Part shown: positions 33,961 to 45,369 of the stretch, piece by piece
How positions within the stretch are numbered: the first letter of the stretch is position 1
How the letters are laid out: every line of letters starts with the position of its first letter
Source of the DNA: Nectonema munidae
Lineage: Eukaryota; Nematomorpha; Nectonematoida; Nectonematidae
Direction: 5' to 3'
DNA: 64,000 nucleotides
Assembly (NCBI GenBank): GCA_030549495.1
Contig: JAUIRK010000961.1
Location: 78,667-142,666, forward strand
Notes under the pieces: generated by a model
What the model was told of the DNA's origin: nothing
Seen by the model: the letters and a program-made list of their open reading frames with translations, nothing else
Databases searched by the model: none
Position numbers and translations under genes: made by a program

Positions 33961-34393
33961 TATCGTAACCACTTTTCACATGTATACTGTTTTAAAATCT
34001 ATTTTGCCTTTTTGCAATTCTATTTTCTCTTTTTGCAATTATATTTTCTCTTTTTGTAAGTTTTTTCACTTGTAATTGTAATAATGTCTTTTTTTGAATT
34101 GTTTCATATATAAATTGCATTGTTAAAATATTGTTACATAATTTTTTTTAGTTCCTTTTTAAAAAAAATGTACAAGTGATTGGTAAATAAATTTATTTTT
34201 TTCTTAATTTTATTATTTTGTAATTCTAATTGGGTTTTAAGCAATTCTGTTTCCTTAAACTTTTTAAAGTTTTTGGTAAAATACTTTTTTTTAGCTAAGA
34301 GAGATATTTTATTGCAAAAAAAATATAGAACGGCAAAAAAATAAAATTGGAAAAGTACAAAATAGAACTAAAAATGGTATACATATTATATAT

Positions 34394-35323
34394 TTATTTT
34401 TTTAACCCTTTTCTGTATTCTAAGCGAATTTGCCTCTGCAACTTCTTGCTTTCATTCCTTTCTACTTGGACTCTCATATTTTCTCTCTTCTTTTCATTCT
34501 TAATCGACTCCATCTTCTCCATTTTGCGTGTGCCTTCTTTCTCAATCTTCTTGCATTTGTATCTGAAGTCTAAGAACTTCATTTCACTATTTTGAGCGCT
34601 TTCTTTTTCTAGATTTTCACATTTCATTTCTTTCACCCTTTCTTCTTTTGTTTCGGAGTTGATTAAGAAAGTGTTCTTATTTTTGACATCTTCAACGAAA
34701 TTAGTCAAATACTCAAACTTTTCCTTGTTCAATCTTCGAATTTCAATTTTTACAGGATCTTCAACCTCCTTTTTAGGCTTATTCTCTTTTTTCTCGAGTT
34801 GCCATAATCTTCTTTGTTTTTCTTTTTCTAAATTTAAAATTACATCATTTTCATGGGTTATACGTTGATCAATAATTTTTGTTTCAATGTTATTTTCAAA
34901 CTCTTCATCAAGATAGACGGGATTAGCTCTTTTCTTCAAGACTTTCTTTTTGTAGAAATGAGGTTTTATGAAAGTTGGTGTGGGTTTCTCTTCAGAAAGC
35001 TTGCTCAGTCCTTCAACATCTAGACTGGAAACAAATTTCTCATAAAAGTTTCCCCAGATTACATCCTTTTTAACCACAAGAGGTTTATATACATTTGAAG
35101 TCTTTATTTCTTTGCAAGCAGAATTTGCGTGTTTGTGAAGTTCATTGCTTTCAATTTCATGCTTTTCTTCAATGACTTTTCTTATATTTTCCCCTTTGAT
35201 TTCAGGTTGGACTTCTACGCATGAGTATTCGGGCTTTGAAAAAATAGCTATGCAAGCTTTTTTTACAACTTCTTCGCACAACAAAGCGCAAGCCTCAATT
35301 ATTATGTTTCCGAACGTGGCCAT
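34394..35323 (-). CDS. Charged coiled-coil protein of unknown function, left arm copy
   Basis: The product has 309 residues from MATFGNIIIEACALLCEEV, with a hydrophobic, cysteine-containing N-terminal 30 residues. A linker with tandem KPTPTFIKPHFYKKK-type basic patches follows, then a long Lys/Glu-rich helical C-terminal half (about 150-309). The start at 35323 has the better context (ATAATGG), preceded six bases earlier by another ATG and by TATAAAA about 24 bases upstream. I recognise no domain. It diverges from the twin copy on the + strand, with which it shares all but one residue (HANSAC here, HVNSAC there). Confidence 0.7.
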   Translation of the reverse strand: MATFGNIIIEACALLCEEVVKKACIAIFSKPEYSCVEVQPEIKGENIRKVIEEKHEIESNELHKHANSACKEIKTSNVYKPLVVKKDVIWGNFYEKFVSSLDVEGLSKLSEEKPTPTFIKPHFYKKKVLKKRANPVYLDEEFENNIETKIIDQRITHENDVILNLEKEKQRRLWQLEKKENKPKKEVEDPVKIEIRRLNKEKFEYLTNFVEDVKNKNTFLINSETKEERVKEMKCENLEKESAQNSEMKFLDFRYKCKKIEKEGTRKMEKMESIKNEKKRENMRVQVERNESKKLQRQIRLEYRKGLKK

Positions 35324-35463
35324 TATCATAGAGTGCTTTTTATAAAAGTGACAGTAACACACTTTCCATAGTTATTAAAAACTCATCGTAATAAAATTAA
35401 ATACATTTCATTGGTTATATGTTTGCGATGCATGCATGTCTTTTATCGTTCGGAATATTACGC

Positions 35464-35647
35464 TATTTATAACACAATTAACAATATTACGATGAGTATA
35501 ATATACTAACCTATACTATACTGATGAGTTAGTATAGTTAGAATATTGCTAGTTTTAGAGTTAGTATAGCTAGAATATTATTTGTCTTAGAGTTGGTGTT
35601 AGTATAGTTTGAATATTGTTAGTTTAATTGTGTATCACATTCGCAAC
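35464..35647. promoter_or_regulatory. Palindrome centre with inverted minisatellite
   Basis: The unpaired spacer between the two arms contains several units of TTAGTATAGTTAGAATATTG, the reverse complement of the minisatellite at 32676 and 63913. The two coiled-coil genes diverge from here. Their TATAAAA sequences and a CCAAT motif lie in the flanking arms, so this is the core of a symmetrical two-way promoter region. Confidence 0.6.
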
Positions 35648-35799
35648 GCGTAATATTCCGAACGATAAAAGAGATGCATGCATCGCAAACATATAACCAA
35701 TGAAATGTATTTAATTTTATGACCGTTAAATTACGATGAGTATTTTAATAACTATGGAAAGTGTGTTAGTGTCACTTTTATAAAAAGCACTCTATGATA

Positions 35800-36729
35800 A
35801 TGGCCACGTTCGGAAACATAATAATTGAGGCTTGCGCTTTGTTGTGCGAAGAAGTTGTAAAAAAAGCTTGCATAGCTATTTTTTCAAAGCCCGAATACTC
35901 ATGCGTAGAAGTCCAACCTGAAATCAAAGGGGAAAATATAAGAAAAGTCATTGAAGAAAAGCATGAAATTGAAAGCAATGAACTTCACAAACACGTAAAT
36001 TCTGCTTGCAAAGAAATAAAGACTTCAAATGTATATAAACCTCTTGTGGTTAAAAAGGATGTAATCTGGGGAAACTTTTATGAGAAATTTGTTTCCAGTC
36101 TAGATGTTGAAGGACTGAGCAAGCTCTCTGAAGAGAAACCCACACCAACTTTCATAAAACCTCATTTCTACAAAAAGAAAGTCTTGAAGAAAAGAGCTAA
36201 TCCCGTCTATCTTGATGAAGAGTTTGAAAATAACATTGAAACAAAAATTATTGATCAACGTATAACCCATGAAAATGATGTAATTTTAAATTTAGAAAAA
36301 GAAAAACAAAGAAGATTATGGCAACTCGAGAAAAAAGAGAATAAGCCTAAAAAGGAGGTTGAAGATCCTGTAAAAATTGAAATTCGAAGATTGAACAAGG
36401 AAAAGTTTGAGTATTTGACTAATTTCGTTGAAGATGTCAAAAATAAGAACACTTTCTTAATCAACTCCGAAACAAAAGAAGAAAGGGTGAAAGAAATGAA
36501 ATGTGAAAATCTAGAAAAAGAAAGCGCTCAAAATAGTGAAATGAAGTTCTTAGACTTCAGATACAAATGCAAGAAGATTGAGAAAGAAGGCACACGCAAA
36601 ATGGAGAAGATGGAGTCGATTAAGAATGAAAAAAAGAGAGAAAATATGAGAGTCCAAGTAGAAAGGAATGAAAGCAAGAAGTTGCAGAGGCAAATTCGCT
36701 TAGAATACAGAAAAGGGTTAAAAAAATAA
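35800..36729 (+). CDS. Charged coiled-coil protein of unknown function, right arm copy
   Basis: This is the mirror twin of the left-arm gene, 309 residues and fully open. TATAAAAAGCAC lies about 20 bases before the start ATAATGG, and an AATAAA overlaps the stop codon. One residue (Val for Ala in the HxNSAC segment) separates the copies. Such identity over 930 bases, when the outer arms carry indels, points to recent origin, gene conversion, or both. No known family is visible, so the role is unknown. Confidence 0.7.
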   Translation: MATFGNIIIEACALLCEEVVKKACIAIFSKPEYSCVEVQPEIKGENIRKVIEEKHEIESNELHKHVNSACKEIKTSNVYKPLVVKKDVIWGNFYEKFVSSLDVEGLSKLSEEKPTPTFIKPHFYKKKVLKKRANPVYLDEEFENNIETKIIDQRITHENDVILNLEKEKQRRLWQLEKKENKPKKEVEDPVKIEIRRLNKEKFEYLTNFVEDVKNKNTFLINSETKEERVKEMKCENLEKESAQNSEMKFLDFRYKCKKIEKEGTRKMEKMESIKNEKKRENMRVQVERNESKKLQRQIRLEYRKGLKK

Positions 36730-37150
36730 ATATATAATATGTATACCATTTTTAGTTCTATTTTGTACTTTTCCAATTTTATTTTGTTTTTTTGCAATAA
36801 AATATCTCTCTTAGCTAAAAAAAAGTATTTTACCAAAAACTTTAAAAAGGTTAAGGAAACAGAATTGCTTAAAACCCAATTAGAATTACAAAATAATAAA
36901 ATTAAGAAAAAAATAAATTTATTTACCAATCACTTGTACATTTTTTTTAAAAAGGAACTAAAAAAAATTATGTAACAATATTTTAACAATGCAATTTATA
37001 TATGAAACAATTCAAAAAAAACATTATTACAATTACAAGTGAAAAAACTTACAAAAAGAGAAAATATAATTGCAAAAAGAGAAAATAGAATTGCAAAAAG
37101 GCGAAATAGATTTTAAAACAGTATACATGTGAAAAGTGGTTACGATATAC

Positions 37151-37232
37151 CTACTGGGGAAACTTCCACTTTAAAAAAAGTTAATGCGCTTATACGCTGT
37201 ACCTCAATGGTGGTGTGGAAAACAGCTGGCCT
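37151..37232 (+). repeat. Conserved 70-bp block, right palindrome arm
   Basis: The block contains GGGGAAACTTCCAC, a GCG-CTTATA-CGC mini-hairpin, GTACCTCAATGG and GTGTGGAAAAC. TTCCAC and GTGGAA could pair as an outer stem. It lies about 420 bp after the stop of the right-arm gene, in gene orientation. Short ATTGCAAAAAGAGAAAATA repeats precede it (37050-37105). Confidence 0.6.
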
Positions 37233-37749
37233 TTCAATTTTTTAAATTTTATTTTTATTTGTTATATTTATATTATTTTGACATGTACTATTTAGATATT
37301 TTGATTATTTAGCACGAATTTTTGTAGAAATTGTCATTCAATTTTTTGATTGATGATAAACTTGATTACGAAAATATTCATTCAAATTTTAAATACATTT
37401 AATTTTTTATACCAAATCGAGCATTTTAATTTAATTTTTTGCAACTTAATTTTGTTTTGAATATTAAAGTGTCTTTAGAATTTTTGGATATAATTGGCTA
37501 ATCAATTGATAAACCTTCTTTACGTGCAATTTCGTCAATTGACACTTTTCGCTGTTTCATTAGTTTTCCTAGTATTTTTTGACACGGAAAATAAATCGTT
37601 AAAAGTTATCAAATTTTGATAAGAAATAAAGTCACCAGATTTCAAAAAATGTAAGAACTTTTTCAAAGAAGCAAATCATTCAACAGATGGATGGATTCGT
37701 TTTCAATTGACAGTATATCGCTAATTTTAATATTAAAAAATGAAACCAG

Positions 37750-38159
37750 TTAAAAATGCTTATTTTTTATCATGATAAAACATTTCTGAGATAGTTCTAC
37801 CAACTTAGTCATATAAAAAAGAAGTTTCATTATTTTACGGAATAAGTCGAGAATTCCACTTCCACGAGAACATCATGCTATCGAACGGATTCAGAAAATT
37901 TCCCTCTTTGGAAATCTACAAAAGGTTAAAAAAGAATTCTAAATCAACAATAATTTTTTGAAAAATTAGGCATTTATTTGAAATCGCTCATGAGCGTGTT
38001 GCTCAATTCTAATCAAAAATGATGATTTCGAAATTTTTAATTGCTCAAAAAAAAAAAGATTTTGCAAGGTTGTTTAGGAACTAATTAGATACGCTTTAAA
38101 AATAATGTTAGTGTCAAAATAGTAGACAAGCTGAATTGATTATAGAGAAAAGGTGAATA
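37750..38159. other. Right flank of the palindrome, nothing recognised
   Basis: AT-rich DNA with no open frame of note. It does not continue the collagen-like exon that lies on the left flank. Confidence 0.4.
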
Positions 38160-38987
38160 TGGAAGATCAAAAGGTGATAGAAGTTTTAGATTTTGAAAAT
38201 GAAAAAGAAGAAGAATTTTCAAGTGAGTAAAAGAGCTCGGAAAAAATGTTTGATTTAGATTTAGCAGCTACTTTGAATAAAAACTTCAGACAGAAGAGCA
38301 ACAATGATGATTAGTGCAACAGTAAATATCTTGGTTTTGATGTTAAAATTTATAAATAGATCTTCAATACAGAGATCGACGACAGTACAGAAATTATTTT
38401 TTCAAAAACTCATAATTTTGACAGTTGCTCATGGTGCATTGGGATGGAAAATTTTGAAAGATTTATCTTCCATTTGTAGTTTCAGGTTACAAATCAGAAA
38501 AAATATTTCCGAAACTATTTTCTGAAAGTGAAATCAACCCACAAGCAAATGTTATTGCAGATGTATTACAAAGTTTGAAAATGTAAAAGCTTTGTTTTAT
38601 AAAACAGCTGTAAACACTGGAATTAAATCTCAAACGTGTAAATTGATTAGGGAGAAGCTAAAAAAATCTTTTGTATTTTACATGTAGGCATCACATTTTT
38701 GAAATAATATTAACTGCTGCTTTAAATCTTCTCTTGGCCCTACAATTGGTACCGATGCTGCTTTATTCAAAATATTTCAACATCAATGGAACGCTATTCA
38801 TCAATCTTCTTATCAAAGTTTGTTACAGAATGAAAGAGTTAGCTTTGCAATCAATGATGTTAAAGAAGAAGTTACTAGATTGCTATTACCCAGTTGAGTT
38901 AATGTCACGCAAGAGATGATTACAAAGAATTTTTAGAGCTTATTGTTATTTTTTTCTGGAAAAGTTCCTCCTCGTAGTGTGCACTTT
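38160..38987 (+). mobile_element. Broken DNA-transposon gene remnant, family uncertain
   Basis: Frame pieces on the + strand give MEDQKVIEVLDFENEKEEEF at the start. Later pieces are CRHHIFE, LGPTIGTDAALFKIFQHQW, LLQNERVSFAINDVKEEV, DDYKEFLELIV and GKVPPRSVHF. The CRHH..E, then L-G-P/T-F-K-x-F, then DDY-x-E-L-E order is one I associate with a widespread but poorly named invertebrate transposon-like protein. Several stops and frameshifts separate the pieces. It is cut at 38988 by the piggyBac element. Confidence 0.5.
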
Positions 38988-38991
38988 TTAA

Positions 38992-40940
38992 CACTAGAAA
39001 GACGGGAAATTTTTACTACCTTCAAAGACGAAATGGTCATTTTTGACCATTTTCAATAAAATTAATTTTTTTCTATAAACTTCAGAATTTAAATGTTTAT
39101 TTTTTTCAAAAACATTAAAAAGTCATTAAATTAGAAAAATATAAAAAGGTTACATGAAATATTACTCATATTTGCAGTTATGACAAACGACAATTTGTTT
39201 TTTAGCAGCGATGTGTTTTCCAAAAACAAAAGCTTTGCAAGAATTACACATATTACTTGTTTTGTTTTTACATTCTTTTGCTTTACATAAACGCCCATTT
39301 TTGTTATCTTCATTTTTGCTATCACTGGACAAGAAAAAGCTTTCCTTTGCTTTAGTGGAACAAAGCTCTTTTATCAAAGCTTTCAAAAATTTCTCCTTGA
39401 AATGTTATTATTTGTAGTCGCTTTGTAAAGTATATACGAATTTAACCCACACAAGTTCAGTAAATTGAAAAAACATGCTAATCTTCTTGTACTTGTTTTG
39501 CATGTATTATGCCTTGCCATATGGTCCATCACGTCATTATCGTATTTATTATTGTTGTAAAAACTAATCGTATCTGGTAGTTTTTTTGTGTGTGTTTGAT
39601 CAATTTATGCATTGAACTTAAAATGCAATTTTTATTTTTTTTTACCTTTATAAATTGTTAGGCTACAGTTGTCATTTATATAAGCTTTACTAGAGTATAA
39701 TGTTTTGTTTTTCATGAGATCATCACAATTAAATATTTCCCGACGATTTTTCCTTATAGTTCCAACAATTGTTTTTTTTCGTTTCATGAAGCTTTCTGCA
39801 GTTTCTAGACTTGTAAAAAAGTTGTCCATTGTCACATTATATCCTTTGTAAAAATAAGGCTTCAAAAGTTTTTCACAAGCATGCAAAGCAAGTGATTTTT
39901 CTGTTCTTACCCAAACAAGGAAAAGCATTACACAAGTATTTTGAAAAGTTATCATCTAAACACCAAAATTTAAAACCAAACGTATCCGGCTTTGATGGCA
40001 TGTACTGAAGAAAACCACAGCGACATTTAGATGGAAAAAGCAGCTCATCCACCAGTAAGCTGAAAGATGGAACATAACACACCTGTGAGTTTTGAATAAA
40101 ACTTTCCCAAACATCTCTAATCAAACAAAACTTGTCCTTTGATTTATTTTGTCTTCTTGAACTAACATAATCAAAACGAATATTTCATTATTTTTTTGAA
40201 GCTGTCTCGATTCATTGTGTTTTTGAAAATAGCAATTCCATATGCTTTGTTCCATAGATCAATCAAAGGTGTGTATTTTGCAGCAAAAATGCCTCTTGCA
40301 TATAATAAACCGATAAATTTTTTCATATCTTCTAACGAAACAAAAAAATTTTTATAAAGAAATTTCCCATGTATTGTCGTGTATTCTACTAAAGACTTCA
40401 TCATAGATTTGCTAAAGAGTAATTGAAATGGGAAAAAGAACTTTCTTTTACAATGTTTTTTTTGAATAGGAAGTTTTCCCGGATTTGGCTGTGAAACAAT
40501 TTTCTTTTGGCACTCTTCCTTTATTAGAAACAGCTAGTTGATTATACCACTTTTTTCCTGACTTTGAAATGGCGGTGTTCTCTAAATCACCTTCAGATTC
40601 TTCTAAACTTTCTGAAAAATCAAAATTATTACAGTCGTTCATCTCAAAGTCCTCTTCAAGTGTAGATAAAGAAAGGTTGGAGTCAGAATCTTCAGAATAC
40701 TCCATTATTTTTTGTAAATATAATTTTTCTAATAAACACACCATTCTCTATTTCATAAAAGTTTTATTATGAATTTTTAATATTTTTTTTAAATTTAAAT
40801 AATAAAGGTATCTTAGCGAACTTTTCTTTTATATATATAAGGTCTTGAAATTGTATATCACTTAAAAATCTTTCGTTTTTCAAAGGGGTCATTTTTGACC
40901 ATTTAGTCATTATAGGTATATAAGCTCATTTTATTAAAAA
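38992..40940 (-). mobile_element. piggyBac-type transposon, broken transposase
   Basis: TTAA at 38988-38991 precedes the left end CACTAGAAAGACGGG. ATGGTCATTTTTGACCAT lies subterminally near 39031-39049 and again, as GGTCATTTTTGACC, near 40887-40900, so the ends are related inverted repeats; the right tip is worn. The - strand transposase starts near 40744 with an acidic N-terminus. Its catalytic aspartates sit in LLVDELLFPSK, NVTMDNFFTSLETAE and a DNDVMDHMAR segment (about 39520). The zinc-binding tail is CKNKTSNMCNSCKAFV. Frameshifts near 40430, 40150, 39950 and 39630, plus others in the tail, make it inactive. Confidence 0.88.
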
Positions 40941-43430
40941 ATATATAGTTTCACTAAAAAAATTTTTTTTTACCTAAGCATTAGAAAAAATAAAAGATAA
41001 CAAATAAAATAAAAAAAAGAAAAAATAAAGATAACAAAGAAAAAATAAAAGTAAACATGTTTTAGATTGCCTGTCTAATTTAAAAAAATTGAAGAATCTA
41101 ATTCAATATTGTTTACAGGCCAAATTGACCTGATCCCATAATTTTAAGTTATATCTAAAAAAATTTTTTTTTCAAATTGAAACATTTGCTTTAATGAAGT
41201 ACACTGTTTTAATGACTTCATTGAAAACATTTTTAAACTAATCGGTTATGGTTTTATGGCTGGGCGCACAGGGTACTAATTACATCTGGAGATTTTTGCT
41301 TTTCCTGATTCCGAGTTAATACTATGTGCTGTAAAAAAATTTTATCACTTTTTCTCTGTTGCTGAGTTTCGCAAAATATAATATTGTTGGGTAATAATGC
41401 CGGTGTGTTCATTGGACAAAATTCTTTTATAATAAATTTTTAAAATTATAAAAAAAAGCCCCCCCCCCCCCTACCCCCTTAAATTTTAAGGATGTGCGCC
41501 CCTGTTTTGAAACCAATTGAAAAATAATAGACACTTTCTAATCCTTGCATATGTTTTACTTCTGTTGCAAAAATACGCGGAAAGGTTTGCAAAATTATTA
41601 ATTTACAAAATGTTTTTATAAATGTTTTGTTATTCCTTTTGTTACAATATTGATTTTTTAATGCTGGTCTTGAATTCACTGTTCTCATTTGAATTTCAAA
41701 AGTTATAGATAATGTCACCTTGGCATAATTGATGAATGCGCAAATATAAAAGAATATCTAAATAAATTTTCGCCTAAATATAAAATATCTTGCAACTAAA
41801 ATAAATAATATATAAGTTCCTGTAACTAAAAAAAAGTTAAAATTGAATTACTGGCAAAAAAATAAAGTAATCGAGCCTGTCAATCACCTCATTATATCGA
41901 CCACATTAAATTTCTCCCAATTAAACCTAACTGCGCTTATTTAACGGAGATTAAGCAATCACCGTCCACATAGACCAATTTTTATGGTTTCCTCATGTGG
42001 TCTCTTACTACAGGTTTGACTATACATAGAAATTTAGTTCTGGCTTGAAAATGAAAAAGTTTTAATATTTGAAAACAAGTATTTCAAATAGCCTTATAGT
42101 GATCGATAAGGAAATCGCTAAAAACACAATTCTATTCTTCTAACAATAACACATCACAGCACAAAGGAAATTCAAACACTGAAATATAAAACAAAGATTA
42201 TTTTTTAATTGTTACCTTATCGAAAAAACAACACAATTCCTACAAAAATCTTTTCTTTTTTATTAAAATCATACATAAAACAATTTTTTGTACAATGTAT
42301 ACAAATTTTCACAATATTGTCTCTTCTTTTTGCAACAAATCCCTCATTAATAAATCCAAATCGTATAGAAAATACTAGTTGACTTTTTTCAATTTTTAAG
42401 CAAATAAAAATTTTCTCGTTATCCAAATATTTGCAGAAAAATGCAAAAGACAATGAAGTGATTTATATAAAAAGATAAAATGGAATTGAAATTTTTTTAA
42501 ATATTAAACTTTAAAAAAATATAACAGAAAAAGCTTAACATCGAATGATATCAAGCTAAAAGACGATCAAAAAAGTAAAAATAGCAGTGGAAATGGTATA
42601 ATCTTGGTAGACTCTCTCTATACGAAATTTTATTTCAAATGATTCATTCATACGATTCTAAATTTTCAACTGTTTTATTTTTTTGTATAGAATTTTTAAC
42701 TTGAAAATAATTGATTGAAACAAGAATTTTTATAACTATTTTTTGTTATTCATCAAATCAGCATTTACACAAATTACAAACTGATCCTGTAATTATTTTT
42801 CGAGATGTGTCGTCCATATATGTAATGATTTTTAAAATGTGTTTTATAGGGGGACTTTTTAGTTAAATACGCTTCAATAATTTTTTAAGTTGAATTCAGT
42901 AAAATCTTTCATTTGAGCATAAGCTTTTTATCATGGTATACTGTCGTTTTTTGACGTAAATACTAATTTTTTTATCCTTGATTTAGCAAAACAATATTTT
43001 GTTTCTGATATTTGGCATCATTTTATTTGCTTTATTAAAAAAGGTACATTCAAGTGCGGTTAAATAAAATAATGGTAAAGTATCAAGGTCTTTTAAAAAC
43101 AATTAAAAAACCGGATACTTCATCATGATAAAACAATTGATTAAAATAGAGGTTGCGAGTTGACAAAAAGAAGATTTAGTCTAAAATCTATAGAGTATTT
43201 TTTGACCATTTAAAGACCATTCAGCTTTGAACATACAAGATAAACAGCGTGATTTTTGTTCTGTAAGTTATCGGTTAACTATTAATTACATCAAATATTT
43301 AAAATGAGCATATAATAATTTTTATAAAGTCATTTGTACTATTGAAAATCGAAAAACAATTTTTATGAAGAAATAGAGCCTGCTATGTTGAAAGACAATT
43401 AATTATTTATCTTTGTAATTTGCTTCCAAA
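40941..43430. other. AT-rich gap with a MULE-like scrap and a C-run
   Basis: Positions 41164-41235 resemble 21880-21935 (GCATTTGCTTTAATGAA-type), an older copy of the same repeat. A run of about thirteen C followed by TACCCCC and TTAA lies at 41461-41483. A-rich simple sequence fills 40980-41060. No genes were recognised. Confidence 0.4.
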
Positions 43431-43435
43431 TTCTG

Positions 43436-43654
43436 GTGGAGATTCCTTCACAAAACTGTTCACATTTTGGTCCTTTGATTGAGGGTGGCGTGGTCGAAGT
43501 CTGTGCAAAGTCGATGCACGTGGAGGTTTTAAAGTCATCGGATTCTCGTAGTCAGTATCTAATGAAATTTAGATTTGGATCTAGTATTACAAAATACTTT
43601 TTTAAGTTAAACTCTTTGCAAGGATGTGGAGTGGCGAATCTTTATTCGAATTAG
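43436..43654 (+). other. Gene-like open stretch, unidentified
   Basis: A 72-codon frame (MEIPSQNCSHFGPLIEGG to VANLYSN) has noticeably higher GC and more balanced codons than the surrounding DNA, with HFGPLIEGGVVEVCAKS and SQYLMKFRFGSS inside. It could be a lone exon of a host gene, but I see no clear acceptor and recognise no family. Confidence 0.25.
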
Positions 43655-43659
43655 TAAGC

Positions 43660-45360
43660 CCAAGATTGCGTTAATTTTTTGAAGATTTTGGAATCTGAAT
43701 GGAATTTTGAACTTTGCAAGTACTTGAAGTCTTTTTCACGCGCTATAGTCGAATTTTTGTAGTTACTTTAAGTTGGGGTCGTATTTAGTTCCGACTGCGA
43801 AAACGTGCGATCAATACATTCGTTTTGTTCATAAACGCGTTTTATCTTATCTGTTTGACTACCTTTATCATTTTTAAACGATTAATGTTTTAAGTTAATT
43901 CTTATTAACCTCGTTTATTCTCTTACACAGAGGTGTGAAAGATTAGAGAATACTTGTGATGAATGAGGCCTTACAAGATGCGTTAATTCTCAAAAGATGT
44001 GAAATTTTTATATCATGAATTCTTTTTCAAAAAAATTTAAAATTGGAATTTTTTATTATGAAGTGAAGCTTTTAAAATTTTATCATGATTTTGAAGAAAA
44101 TTAAAGAATCGTTTGTGAAAGAAAAGATGCAACTTGCAGAACTTTTGTGGTTGAATACTCAGCGATCTCTTCCTAACCCACTGCTAAGTATTCGGGTATT
44201 CCTTTTAATTGTTCACAAGTGAATTTTACCAACAAAAAGTTCCGCTTTTCTCCTCTTTCCTTGAAGAATGAGACATTCTTTGAAGCTTTTGGAAAGGCTG
44301 GAGCAAATCTAAGAAAAAAAGTTAAATTCATTTAATGTCGCACATTTAATCAGTTCTCATTTCACCAGCCGACATTTATCCAGTTTATAATAGTAAAAAT
44401 CATTTTCTATAATTTTTTTTAATGACTTCGTTTTTATAAAGAAAAAATTAGTTTTTATAAAATTGCATGTTATTGCGTTCAAGGCATTCCGTAACCAAGA
44501 CACTTCTTTCCAATGAGTTAAAAACATGGTACCAAACATCCAAAAATTGGTAAGAAATACCTCGAGTACGAAACATCTTAGGTTCGAAATTGCTCTCAAT
44601 ACGTTCTATATTCAAAGATCTTCTTAAACTTCAACTAAAAACTCACTAACTTGCCAACACATCAAACTAACTAGCCTTACTTATCAACCAATTGAATAAC
44701 TACTCAACTAATCACCGGACCAGACAAACTAACTGACATCTTACAGGACAAGTCATTTGAGAATACAAAAGGAATTTTCATGGCTCCACAAATATCCTTT
44801 TTTTAAATGTTAACTGGGCAAATCTCAACAGGGAAAATGGACACATCCCAATTCACTATCACCGTTAGCCTTGTCTGTAGGAAACCCAGAATTATGAAGA
44901 TCCAGCATTTAAATTGAAATGTTGTTGAAAACAAAAGAAAGTCATCAGATAAAGGAAAATGTAGAGACTAAAAAATATTTGTGTTTCTTATTTAAAAACC
45001 CACAAAGATAAATTATTCATAAAAAAGTATGAGGAATTCTTATAAGTTTTAAAGGTAAAGAAAAATCAAGCTTGCCATTTCAAAATATCAGGATTTTAAA
45101 GGTAGAAAAGCGATTGAAGCACTAATTTCGAAGTTTCAGCGAGAGAGTAAAGGTATCCAGTCGAAAGAACCGTATAAGTACGAATTCTTTGCAGGGCTCT
45201 TAAGAACGGCTTCATTATCATCTTTTTTCCTCTTAGATTCTGAAAAATTTTTAATGGCGACGTTTTCTAAAGTTTTGTTGTGAATTAATTTTAATTAACG
45301 CTTGTTTGCGCTTAAAGTTCTAACATTCTTTTTCCATTTATTTAAATAAACAAACAAAAT
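43660..45360. other. AT-rich gap with an ACTAAC-rich patch
   Basis: No gene was recognised. At 44630-44760 the + strand is unusually rich in CTAAC/CTCAAC words (AAACTAACTAGCC, CAAACTAACTGAC), distantly like the CTAAC minisatellite but without its 20-bp unit. The open frame at 44357-44599 on the - strand is probably chance. Confidence 0.35.
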
Positions 45361-45369
45361 TAGCAATCT

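Larger units (their letters stand above)
33416..37749. mobile_element. Giant palindromic (foldback) element flanked by TTAA
   Basis: Left arm 33416-35463 and right arm 35648-37749 are reverse complements around a 184-bp spacer. The outer ends read TTAA-CTGGTTTC and GAAACCAG-TTAA, and similarity stops there, which fits a TTAA-targeting DNA element (piggyBac or Kolobok style). The arms are almost identical across the gene (one amino-acid change). They differ by indels in the outer 400 bp, including about 100 bp present only in the right arm near 37290-37420. No transposase is seen. Each arm carries one copy of an unknown gene and the shared 70-bp block. Confidence 0.85.

Noticed and set aside
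36739-36975. Small + strand frame after the right-arm gene
   Set aside because: Low-complexity Lys-rich translation of A-rich DNA; the mirror frame on the left arm is not open in the same way.
37195-37225. tRNA or tRNA-derived SINE in the shared 70-bp block
   Set aside because: TACCTCAATGG resembles an A box, but no B box follows at a suitable distance and no cloverleaf forms by eye.
41164-41235. Left continuation of the large copy B
   Set aside because: It resembles 21880-21935, but at lower identity than the A/B copies, so it is an older, separate member of the same repeat family.
44630-44760. Another CTAAC minisatellite
   Set aside because: Only the short word is shared; the 20-bp unit and its AATATT core are missing.
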